DNA from: Candidatus Enterousia merdequi
GTDB lineage: Bacteria > Pseudomonadota > Alphaproteobacteria > Rs-D84
DNA length: 5,068 bases
Assembly (NCBI GenBank): GCA_018065345.1
Contig: JAGHTM010000087.1
Coordinates: 1 to 5,068, forward strand
Direction: 5' to 3'
Below, piece after piece: positions 1 through 5,068 of the stretch. Both the position numbers and the translations under genes were made by a program. The notes under the pieces are model-generated. The model had not been told where the DNA came from, made no database searches, and worked only from the letters and a program-made list of their open reading frames with translations. Every line of letters starts with the position of its first letter. Positions within the stretch are counted from its first letter, which is position 1.

Positions 1-80
1 GCATTATCTATTGTTGCAAGATTTTCTTCATCATGCAGTTTAGTTAAAACATTTACATCTTGGACTTTCTTGCCAGACAT
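1..80 (-). CDS. 5' end of an unidentified gene following lysS (partial)
   Basis: Only the first 26 codons are visible; the gene runs off the left edge. The start is ATG at 78-80 and the protein begins MSGKKVQDVNVLTKLHDEEN. An AAGG Shine-Dalgarno (87-90) lies 6 bases before the ATG and overlaps the lysS stop codon at 90-92, so the gene starts only 9 bases after lysS ends. This indicates co-transcription and probably translational coupling with lysS. The visible part is hydrophilic and has no signal peptide or membrane segment, which suggests a cytoplasmic protein. I do not recognise the family from so short a stretch and assign no function. That it is a real gene is supported by the good ribosome binding site, the spacing and the open frame to the edge. 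Confidence 0.6.
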   Translation of the reverse strand, partial: MSGKKVQDVNVLTKLHDEENLATIDN

Positions 81-89
81 AATCAACCT

Positions 90-1559
90 TTATTTCATAA
101 TTGGGAACAACACCACATCACGTGCAGTTGGTTGATTAAATACAATCATCGCCAATCTGTCGATTCCCATACCTACACCAGAAATTGGTGGAAAATCATG
201 TTCCATAGCACGCACAAAATCATTATCTGGATTAAATGCTTCTTCTTCACCACCAGCTATGTTCTTGGCTTGTTCTTCAAAGGCAGCAAGTTGTTGTATT
301 GGATTTACTAATTCTGAATAGCCTTTGCATAATTCACCACCAGCAACCAATAATTGATACATATCTAATCTACGATCATCTTCACTATTATGACGAGCCA
401 AAGGAACCATATAAGTAGGATAATTATACAAGAATGTTGGTTGAACTATCAAATTACGGATTTTACGTTTATAAACATAATCCACCAAGGTCGGGATAGA
501 TTTCAAATCTTCTAATTCAGACATTGGGAACATACCTTCATCAACCAATTTTTGACGTAAAACATCAACATCATTAAATTCCAAAATATCACAACCAAAC
601 AATTCATTCATTTTTGCGGTATAATCTATCATTTCATATTTAGAAAAGTCTAATGTGGTTCCTTGGTATTCTATCTGTAATGTGCCACGAGCCTTTTGGA
701 TTAATTCTTGAACCATATTCCATGTAAATTCAATATTGCGATGATAATCCCAGTATGCAGCATACCATTCAATCATAGTAAATTCTTGCAAGTGCATTGC
801 ATCCATACCTTCATTACGGAAATCTTTTGCAACTTCATAAACCCTGTCAAAACCTGCACCAATTGCTTGTTTCAAGAATAATTCTGGAGATATACGCAAT
901 TGAAAATCTGCATTCAAAGCATTGTGGTGTGTTGTAAATGGTTTTGCCGCAGCACCAGACGCGATATTTTGCATAATTGGTGTTTCTATTTCTAAAAATC
1001 CATTTCTGTTCATAAAATCACGAAGATTTTGAGTCATTTTGAAACGTCCAAGCAAAGCATTACGCGCTTCTGGATTTGAAATAATATCCAAATATCTTTG
1101 ACGATAACGTGTTTCCATATCTGTCAAACCGTGGAACTTTTCAGGCAATGGACGTAAAGCCTTGGCCAAAATATCATAATGAGAAACTTTGACAGTCAAT
1201 TCACCAGCTGTTGTATGATAAAGTGTTCCTGTAATACCAATAAAATCCCCTAAATCAACATTGGCTTTCATAAATTTATAAGTTTCTTCACCAAGTTCTT
1301 CACGAGACATAGAAAATTGGATTTCACCTTCGATATCATAAATACGGCCAAACATCAATTTACCAAGCCAACGCAAAGCCGTTACACGACCTGCTAACAT
1401 CACAGGTGTATCATCCGGCAATTCACGAGCCTCAATAATTTTATGAGAACGATCAAACTTATCTTTCCAAACAACACCATCACGTTGTTTAATATTTTCA
1501 GCCTTTTGCAAACGTGCTTCTAATTCGTTTGTGGATATATTTGTGTTGTTTTCTGCCAT
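90..1559 (-). CDS. lysS: Lysyl-tRNA synthetase, class II
   Basis: Cytoplasmic enzyme that charges tRNA(Lys) with lysine using ATP. The product is 489 aa from the chosen start, close to the roughly 500 aa usual for bacterial class II LysRS. An N-terminal OB-fold anticodon-binding domain (about residues 50-135) is followed by the class II catalytic core: motif 1 region FLEIETPIMQ (188-197), motif 2 with the ATP-binding Arg in KDFRNEG (R248) through FTMIEWY (about 266), the lysine-pocket segment GELCKGYSEL (408-417), and motif 3 GMGIDRLAM (463-471, R468). The stretch after FRNEG reads MDAMHLQEFT, whereas the E. coli type has a THNPEFT-like form. The frame is open upstream to a TTG at 1592, but ATG 1559 is preferred because AAAGGA lies 6 bases before it and the extra 11 codons would be encoded by a terminator-like hairpin. 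It has its own promoter and leader, and the next gene starts 9 bases downstream. Confidence 0.97.
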   Translation of the reverse strand: MAENNTNISTNELEARLQKAENIKQRDGVVWKDKFDRSHKIIEARELPDDTPVMLAGRVTALRWLGKLMFGRIYDIEGEIQFSMSREELGEETYKFMKANVDLGDFIGITGTLYHTTAGELTVKVSHYDILAKALRPLPEKFHGLTDMETRYRQRYLDIISNPEARNALLGRFKMTQNLRDFMNRNGFLEIETPIMQNIASGAAAKPFTTHHNALNADFQLRISPELFLKQAIGAGFDRVYEVAKDFRNEGMDAMHLQEFTMIEWYAAYWDYHRNIEFTWNMVQELIQKARGTLQIEYQGTTLDFSKYEMIDYTAKMNELFGCDILEFNDVDVLRQKLVDEGMFPMSELEDLKSIPTLVDYVYKRKIRNLIVQPTFLYNYPTYMVPLARHNSEDDRRLDMYQLLVAGGELCKGYSELVNPIQQLAAFEEQAKNIAGGEEEAFNPDNDFVRAMEHDFPPISGVGMGIDRLAMIVFNQPTARDVVLFPIMK

Positions 1560-1565
1560 TTTTTG

Positions 1566-1571
1566 TCCTTT
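1566..1571 (-). promoter_or_regulatory. lysS ribosome binding site
   Basis: AAAGGA on the minus strand, 6 bases before ATG 1559. It decides the lysS start against the upstream in-frame TTG at 1590-1592. It lies only 6 bases after the T tract of the upstream hairpin, so any change in that hairpin could affect both transcription and ribosome access. Confidence 0.8.
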
Positions 1572-1577
1572 TGTATT

Positions 1578-1606
1578 AAAAAACGGGCGCAACTAAGTGC
1601 GTCCGT
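1578..1606 (-). terminator. Terminator-like hairpin in the lysS leader (candidate attenuator)
   Basis: In the minus-strand RNA, ACGGACGCA pairs with UGCGCCCGU around a 6-base loop (1592-1597), giving eight Watson-Crick pairs and one A-C mismatch. Six U residues (1583-1578) follow, the first of them being the closing pair. That is the form of an intrinsic terminator. Only 18 bases separate the T tract from the lysS ATG, which leaves no room for another promoter, so any lysS transcript must pass through it. It therefore looks like a conditional terminator rather than a gene end. The mismatch weakens it, and termination efficiency is unknown. Confidence 0.55.
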
Positions 1607-1630
1607 CACAGTTATTGTGTTTGGTCGCAC
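1597..1630 (-). promoter_or_regulatory. Alternative (antiterminator-like) stem in the lysS leader
   Basis: In the minus-strand RNA, GUGCG (1630-1626) can pair with CGCAC (1601-1597). The stem continues through an A-A mismatch with CC/GG and an inner CACA/UGUG stem closing a 5-base loop, for eleven base pairs in all. Its 3' arm is part of the 5' arm of the terminator-like hairpin at 1578-1606, so the two cannot form together. Nested, mutually exclusive stems in this order are typical of attenuators. Pairings were found by eye and no energies were computed. Confidence 0.4.
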
Positions 1631-1633
1631 ATT

Positions 1634-1666
1634 TTAATTAAAAAAACGTTTTATATTTAATTTCAT
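1634..1666 (-). CDS. Possible 10-codon leader peptide upstream of lysS
   Basis: A short frame with ATG at 1664-1666 encodes MKLNIKRFFN and ends with TAA at 1634-1636. A weak AAAGA Shine-Dalgarno (1673-1677) lies 6 bases before it. Codons 2 and 6 are Lys (AAA). The stop codon is 3 bases before the 5' arm of the alternative stem (1630-1626), so a ribosome finishing the peptide would cover that arm, while one stalled at Lys codons would leave it free. This is the geometry expected for amino-acid attenuation. Two AAA codons in ten is not striking in AT-rich DNA, so the peptide itself is speculative. Confidence 0.25.
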   Translation of the reverse strand: MKLNIKRFFN

Positions 1667-1712
1667 TTTCTGTCTTTATGTACGATATATTGTTACCTTA
1701 CTCTGAATAAGA

Positions 1713-1741
1713 TTTATACCACATAGATTATGTATTTTCAA
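1713..1741 (-). promoter_or_regulatory. Predicted sigma-70 type promoter of lysS
   Basis: On the minus strand, a -35 box TTGAAA (1741-1736) and a -10 box TATAAA (1718-1713) are separated by exactly 17 bases; each box matches its consensus at 5 of 6 positions. Transcription would begin near 1705, giving a leader of about 145 bases before the lysS ATG. It starts right after the guaC stop (1759-1761), which makes lysS a separate unit even if some read-through from guaC occurs. The -35 box lies within an inverted repeat. Confidence 0.6.
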
Positions 1742-1762
1742 CAAGAAAATACAAAAATCTAT
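1723..1762. repeat. Interrupted inverted repeat over the guaC stop and lysS -35 box
   Basis: The arms are ATAGATT (1723-1729) with AATCTAT (1756-1762) outside, and tGTATTTTC (1731-1739) with GAAAATACa (1745-1753) inside, around a 5-base centre (1740-1744). Sixteen pairs form with one small 1x2 internal loop. It overlaps the guaC stop codon and the lysS -35 element. It could be a stem-loop protecting or ending the guaC mRNA, but no T tract follows it on the minus strand, or it could be a protein-binding operator at the lysS promoter. Confidence 0.5.
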
Positions 1763-2868
1763 ACAGAATATTTTTCAAACACTTTATTTAATTGGTTGTT
1801 TACCCGAATCAAAGTTGCACATTTTGACATACTTTTGGTTGAACCAGCGCCAATATAAGTACAACACGATGCAATTCCACCTGTAATATCTTGCAAGCAT
1901 TTATCTAATGAACCAGTATAAGGTATCAATAATTCACGACCTTCTGATGTTTTATAATTTCCCATTCCGCCAGCAAATTTATTATTAGCGTATTCAGAAG
2001 ACATACCATAATATTGTTTAAAACTTTTCGTTTCTGTTTTATTCTTTCCATCTATTATTTCAGATGTCAAATATGTTTTTTCTATGATTTCGCCTTCGGC
2101 ATCGTCTGTTCCAGCAAAGATTCCACCAGCCATAACAAAATCAGAATTCAAACAAAACGCTTTACATATATCACCAACATCAACAATTCCACCGTCTGCG
2201 CAAATATGTCCACCAACAGAATGCACAATGTCTGCACATTCTAAAATAAGCGAAACCATAGGAACACCACAACCGGTCTGTTTTCTTGTTAAACACGCAG
2301 AACCACTTCCAATACCACATTTGATAATATCTGCATTATCAAGTAATTTTAAGCACACGTCAGCACTCGCAATATTTCCAGCCATAATAACAGATTTTGG
2401 AAATTCGCGTCTTACCAAAGCCAAAACATCTTGTGCTTTTGGAATATAAAAATTTGGTGCATCAATACAAATATTTTGTGAATTATTCCAATCATATCTA
2501 GATTCTAAATCTTTCAATTTTTGTATTTGGTCTTCTGAATTTTTTAACCCAATTGTTATAAACAAATTATCAACAGGCACATTATCTTTTCTGCATTCAA
2601 TCAAGAAAGCACTTATTTCATCAATGGTATAATGTTTATGTATTGTTGCAAACATACCTTTGTTTAATAACTTTTTAGCCACAGCAAAATTACCAACCGT
2701 TGCCATATTAGCATTAAACAAACCAAGACCGGTACGAACCTGACCATGCTTGAATTTGAAAACACGCTCTAAAGCAACATCTTTTCTTGAATTAAGGTTT
2801 ATACCCATTTTTGGTTTAATAAGCACATCTGAATAATCAAGATATTGTTCTGATAATAATTGAGTCAT
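1759..2868 (-). CDS. guaC: GMP reductase (IMPDH/GMPR family), divergent
   Basis: Predicted cytoplasmic purine-salvage enzyme that reduces GMP to IMP with NADPH and releases ammonia. The 369-aa product is a TIM-barrel IMPDH/GMPR protein without a CBS insert. Seen motifs: IHKHY (76-80), MAGN (162-165), the catalytic loop GIGSGSACLTR (185-195; C192 as nucleophile, T194), phosphate-site ADGG (224-227) and MAGG (246-249), and YYGMSSE (286-292; E292 in the place of the GMPR catalytic Glu). The C-terminal part (SEGRELLIPYTG, GGIASCCTYIGA) follows GMP reductase rather than IMPDH. It departs from the E. coli-type enzyme as I recall it: ANMATVG for ANMDTVG, IDAPNFY for IDVANGY, GSGSACLT for GPGSVCTT, and about a dozen extra residues near 262-284. 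ATG 2868 follows AGGAG (2877-2881) with 8 bases between, and a strong promoter lies upstream, so it is probably monocistronic. Confidence 0.88.
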   Translation of the reverse strand: MTQLLSEQYLDYSDVLIKPKMGINLNSRKDVALERVFKFKHGQVRTGLGLFNANMATVGNFAVAKKLLNKGMFATIHKHYTIDEISAFLIECRKDNVPVDNLFITIGLKNSEDQIQKLKDLESRYDWNNSQNICIDAPNFYIPKAQDVLALVRREFPKSVIMAGNIASADVCLKLLDNADIIKCGIGSGSACLTRKQTGCGVPMVSLILECADIVHSVGGHICADGGIVDVGDICKAFCLNSDFVMAGGIFAGTDDAEGEIIEKTYLTSEIIDGKNKTETKSFKQYYGMSSEYANNKFAGGMGNYKTSEGRELLIPYTGSLDKCLQDITGGIASCCTYIGAGSTKSMSKCATLIRVNNQLNKVFEKYSV

Positions 2869-2894
2869 CTAAAAATCTCCTTTGACCAGTAATC

Positions 2895-2924
2895 ATTATA
2901 GCGAAAACAAAATAATATATTCAA
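2895..2924 (-). promoter_or_regulatory. Predicted sigma-70 type promoter of guaC
   Basis: On the minus strand, -10 TATAAT (2900-2895) is a perfect match and -35 TTGAAT (2924-2919) matches 4 of 6 positions, with an 18-base spacer. Transcription would begin near 2888, giving a leader of only about 20 bases that carries the AGGAG ribosome binding site. No room is left for a purine riboswitch. The -35 box starts 2 bases after the T tract of the preceding terminator. Confidence 0.65.
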
Positions 2925-2925
2925 G

Positions 2926-2956
2926 AAAAAACACCCCAAAAGGGGGTGCTTTTTTT
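2926..2956 (-). terminator. Intrinsic terminator of the surface-protein operon
   Basis: In the minus-strand RNA, CACCCC (2948-2943) pairs with GGGGUG (2937-2932) around a 5-base loop. A G-U pair and A-U pairs from flanking A and T runs extend the stem, and six U residues (2931-2926) follow. It lies 14 bases after the stop of the coiled-coil gene. The plus strand also ends in a T run (2950-2956), so it could act in both directions, though no plus-strand gene is seen to need it. Confidence 0.9.
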
Positions 2957-2969
2957 ATAAATAAAATTC

Positions 2970-3509
2970 TTATTTTACTATCCAAATTTCTGCTTTATCG
3001 TTAGTATCAGAACCAGACAAATTTTTAACTGGCAATTCTACTTTATTTGATTTAGTCACAGTTATTGTAGTATCTTCTTTATCTACATCAGTCACATAAT
3101 ATCCATCTTCTGTAACGATGACATCCAACTGTAAATCTGCGATTGTGTTTTCCAAAGAATCTACTCGTGCATTTAATCTATCTAGTTCTGCAGAAGAAAC
3201 ACTTGGAGTATCTGGTACAGTTGGTTTTACAGCACTTTGTGTGTCTATTTTATTTATTTTGTGCAAAATCAAAGGCATTCTGTTTGTAGAAACTACGTCT
3301 TCTGCTTCCGAAACAGCATTTGCTTGTTTAACGGTTGCAGGTTTTGCATTTCCCTTGATATTACTTCTTACAATAGTTTCAGCAGAACTTGAAATTTTTG
3401 TTTCTGTTCCACCAACTGGTGTTGTTCCTAGTTTGCGCACAGTAGGCAATGCAAACGCATTACTTACAGCACCTAATATAATCATTGAAAAAATTATTGT
3501 TTTTTTCAT
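2970..3509 (-). CDS. Small exported coiled-coil protein of unknown function
   Basis: A 179-aa protein that I do not recognise as a named family. It begins with a Sec signal peptide: Lys-Lys, then a hydrophobic core (about 5-18) and a likely cleavage after AFA (residue 20), so the mature protein should be periplasmic or surface-exposed. Residues 21-105 are Ser/Thr/Val/Lys-rich, low in complexity and probably disordered. Residues about 107-128 form a short heptad coiled coil (ELDRLNARVDSLENTIADLQ) that could drive oligomerisation. A small, probably beta-rich C-terminal part (129-179) ends in EIWIVK. The mature protein has no Cys, in contrast to its Cys-rich neighbour. ATG 3509 follows AGGAG (3519-3523) with 9 bases between; this site lies in the last codons of the upstream gene, and the two frames are 4 bases apart. 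The pair is therefore an operon and the proteins may act together. Confidence 0.85.
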   Translation of the reverse strand: MKKTIIFSMIILGAVSNAFALPTVRKLGTTPVGGTETKISSSAETIVRSNIKGNAKPATVKQANAVSEAEDVVSTNRMPLILHKINKIDTQSAVKPTVPDTPSVSSAELDRLNARVDSLENTIADLQLDVIVTEDGYYVTDVDKEDTTITVTKSNKVELPVKNLSGSDTNDKAEIWIVK

Positions 3510-3513
3510 TTTT

Positions 3514-5068
3514 CTATTCTCCTATGGTATTGTCATATATGTAATATTCTGTTCCAGATACATTCGCTTTGAAATAAACTTCCGTATCTTTGTGTATTGG
3601 TGTTAACCCTTGTGACACAGGACGCATTTTACCATAATACACATTTTCGCCCAAACTTACCGCTAATGCTGGCAAAGTTTGTCTTGTTTGTGTCAAATAC
3701 AACATTTCGCCATCTATGTTAAATATTTTTCCACAATTATCTATTGAAGTGTTTCCTTGTGGAGCGACCAATCCTTGTGGACATTCTGTAACTGTATTAT
3801 CGCCTGGACAATATTTGTTTTCAGGGCAAATTAAACATTCATCATCTTGTCTATATTCTCCCAAATCACACAAAGACGTTTTCCATTGTGCATAGTATGT
3901 TCTATTTCCAAATGAGCCCTGTGGTATAACCGTTATTTGGTCACCTGTAAATCCTGAATTATCATACCAACCAACAAATTCATACCCTTCTTTTGTCGGG
4001 CTAGACAATGTTATTTCTGATGACTCTATTGTATATGTTGATGGATTGCTTTCAGAATTATTTCCACCACTAAGTTCATATGTTATTGTATATTCTTTCA
4101 GTTCACATATATCTTCCGTTGTTTTTGCATATCCGGTATTACATGTTATATCCAATGAACATTCTATAGATTCCGCGTTGCAAGTTTCTTCATCACCATA
4201 ATATTTTTTACCAGAAGATTTTTCATCTCCATTTGTACAACTTGCATTTTCTGGACACGCTTGTTCAATACATGCGACAGAACACATTTGATAACATTGT
4301 GTGTTTATATCTGTAATTATATCATCATCAGAAGTCCACCCTTCTGGACACAATATATTTCTCCATTGTGCATATAATGTTTTATTACCGGTATCTAATA
4401 TTGTTATTGTTTCAATTTTATTTCCACCAGTTGCTGCATCATACCAACCAGCAAATGTATATCCTTCTTTTGTTGGAATGCACAATAATTCTTTTGCTGT
4501 ACCAGGGGTATATGTATCATTTGCACACCCGCTTCCCCCATTCGTATAATCATATATAATGTTATATGAAGATAAAAAACATTGTTCAATACTTGTCGAA
4601 CCAGCCGATGATGTAGTTCCATCTGGACATGGTGCACAAATCGGATGACCATCCAAAGAATTAAAACTTGGATTTGTGTTTATTGTCGCTTGATATGTAT
4701 TTTCTGGGCATATTGTATCAAGGTTAGCACCAGAAGTCGTACCAGAAAAATCACTAGTTGCACGTGTTCCTGTTATTCCAGAAAACAATCCATACGGTAT
4801 ATAACTCGTTAAATCAGCACAGCCATAAAAAGTATTTATAAACATCTTTTCTGCAGGTGCCCCTGAGATTTTTTCAAACAAACCTGCTGGTATTTCGCCA
4901 CTTAACCCTTTGCAATTATAAAAAGTTCCTGCAAACATACTTGGTGCAGGCTCTCCAGAAATACCCGAAAATAAATCTTGTGGAATAGAACCGTATAATT
5001 TACCACAACCAACAAATGTATTAGCAAACATATACGAAACCGGTTTACCAGATATTCCGGAAAACAAA
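3514..5068 (-). CDS. Cys-rich repeat surface/secreted protein with InlB-type B repeats (3' part)
   Basis: The last 517 codons are visible; the start is beyond the right edge, and the first full codon (5065-5067) is TTG, an internal Leu of a repeat rather than a start. Counting from it, residues 1-117 hold three complete and one degenerate copy of a repeat of about 31 residues (LFSGISG..MF..TF..C). Two Listeria-Bacteroides (InlB B) repeats follow at about 169-235 and 326-395, each with the GY.F.GWYD core and a YAQW end. Between and after them are Cys-rich segments of the CPDGTTSSAGSTSIEQC kind (about 120-163, 240-321, 400-445), which resemble growth-factor-receptor-like modules. There are 25 Cys in all, suggesting disulfide bonds and an extracytoplasmic site. 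A C-terminal module (about 446-517) follows, with no LPXTG anchor or autotransporter barrel visible. Probable role: adhesion or host and community contact, inferred from architecture only. It ends with TAG at 3514-3516 and is coupled to the coiled-coil gene downstream. Confidence 0.85.
   Translation of the reverse strand, partial: LFSGISGKPVSYMFANTFVGCGKLYGSIPQDLFSGISGEPAPSMFAGTFYNCKGLSGEIPAGLFEKISGAPAEKMFINTFYGCADLTSYIPYGLFSGITGTRATSDFSGTTSGANLDTICPENTYQATINTNPSFNSLDGHPICAPCPDGTTSSAGSTSIEQCFLSSYNIIYDYTNGGSGCANDTYTPGTAKELLCIPTKEGYTFAGWYDAATGGNKIETITILDTGNKTLYAQWRNILCPEGWTSDDDIITDINTQCYQMCSVACIEQACPENASCTNGDEKSSGKKYYGDEETCNAESIECSLDITCNTGYAKTTEDICELKEYTITYELSGGNNSESNPSTYTIESSEITLSSPTKEGYEFVGWYDNSGFTGDQITVIPQGSFGNRTYYAQWKTSLCDLGEYRQDDECLICPENKYCPGDNTVTECPQGLVAPQGNTSIDNCGKIFNIDGEMLYLTQTRQTLPALAVSLGENVYYGKMRPVSQGLTPIHKDTEVYFKANVSGTEYYIYDNTIGE
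4717..5067 (-). repeat. Tandem repeats of about 31 codons in the surface-protein gene
   Basis: Units of 93 bases lie at 5067-4975, 4974-4882 and 4881-4789, with a degenerate fourth at 4788-4717. The protein consensus is roughly LF.GISG.P...MF..TF..C..L...IP.., with one Cys per full unit and IP near the end. The pattern recalls short leucine-rich or BspA-like surface repeats, but I cannot assign a family by eye. The units are similar in protein yet differ in DNA, so they do not look like a recent slippage expansion. More copies probably lie past the right edge. Confidence 0.8.

Noticed and set aside
1560..1592. An 11-codon N-terminal extension of LysRS from a TTG at 1592.
   Set aside because: It would be encoded by the hairpin, T tract and Shine-Dalgarno, and the ATG at 1559 has a good ribosome binding site and matches the usual length.
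1615..1632. A second tiny frame (MCDQTQ) in the lysS leader.
   Set aside because: It has no recognisable ribosome binding site, contains no Lys, and overlaps the 5' arm of the alternative stem.
1560..1758. A T-box or lysine riboswitch before lysS.
   Set aside because: The leader is about 145 bases, and I see neither a T-box sequence nor the multi-stem lysine aptamer.
2084..2449. A plus-strand frame of 121 codons inside guaC.
   Set aside because: It is a reverse-strand shadow of a gene whose family motifs are clear on the minus strand.
3118..3606. A plus-strand frame of 162 codons across the coiled-coil gene.
   Set aside because: It is antisense to a gene with a signal peptide, a good ribosome binding site and operon context, and its product is a hydrophobic artefact of the reversed codons.
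5065..5067. A start codon for the surface protein at the right edge.
   Set aside because: The codon is TTG and encodes the first Leu of an LFSGISG repeat unit. The frame is open to the edge, so the real start lies outside the window.
1..5068. Use of UGA as a sense codon, suggested because the four visible stops are TAA or TAG.
   Set aside because: Trp positions checked by eye use TGG and all frames read through fully under the standard code; four stops are too few to infer recoding.

Overview
The window is an AT-rich, tightly packed stretch of bacterial DNA in which every supportable gene lies on the minus strand, so transcription runs from right to left. Read in that direction it holds four parts: the 3' end of a large Cys-rich repeat protein of the cell surface or secreted type (3514 to past the right edge); a small exported coiled-coil protein coupled to it (2970-3509); a GMP-reductase-type enzyme with its own promoter (1759-2868); and a class II lysyl-tRNA synthetase with its own promoter and a structured leader (lysS, 90-1559). 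A fifth gene, of which only the first 26 codons are visible, starts 9 bases after lysS.

The organism is probably an uncultured, low-GC, host-associated (gut-type) bacterium. The N-terminal signal peptide without a Gram-positive wall anchor, and the mix of InlB-type B repeats, short repeats of about 31 residues and Cys-rich CPxG segments, remind me of low-GC gut alphaproteobacteria known mostly from metagenomes. This assignment is inference and is not proven by the window. A class II rather than class I LysRS would be notable for an alphaproteobacterium.

There are three transcription units. (1) The repeat protein and the coiled-coil protein form an operon: the Shine-Dalgarno of the second gene lies inside the last codons of the first. 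It ends at a strong hairpin-plus-T-tract terminator (2926-2956). (2) guaC starts from a promoter with a perfect TATAAT, placed directly after that terminator. (3) lysS has a good sigma-70 type promoter (TTGAAA, 17 bases, TATAAA) just after the guaC stop, followed by a leader of about 145 bases.

The most interesting element is that lysS leader. It holds a possible 10-codon leader ORF with two Lys codons, then two mutually exclusive hairpins. The second is GC-rich, runs into six T residues and sits immediately before the lysS ribosome binding site. This is the layout of a transcription attenuator. A 16-bp-arm interrupted palindrome overlapping the lysS -35 box and the guaC stop codon is a second regulatory candidate. 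No tRNA, rRNA, CRISPR array, insertion sequence or origin is seen, and no gene-free stretch exceeds 300 bases.
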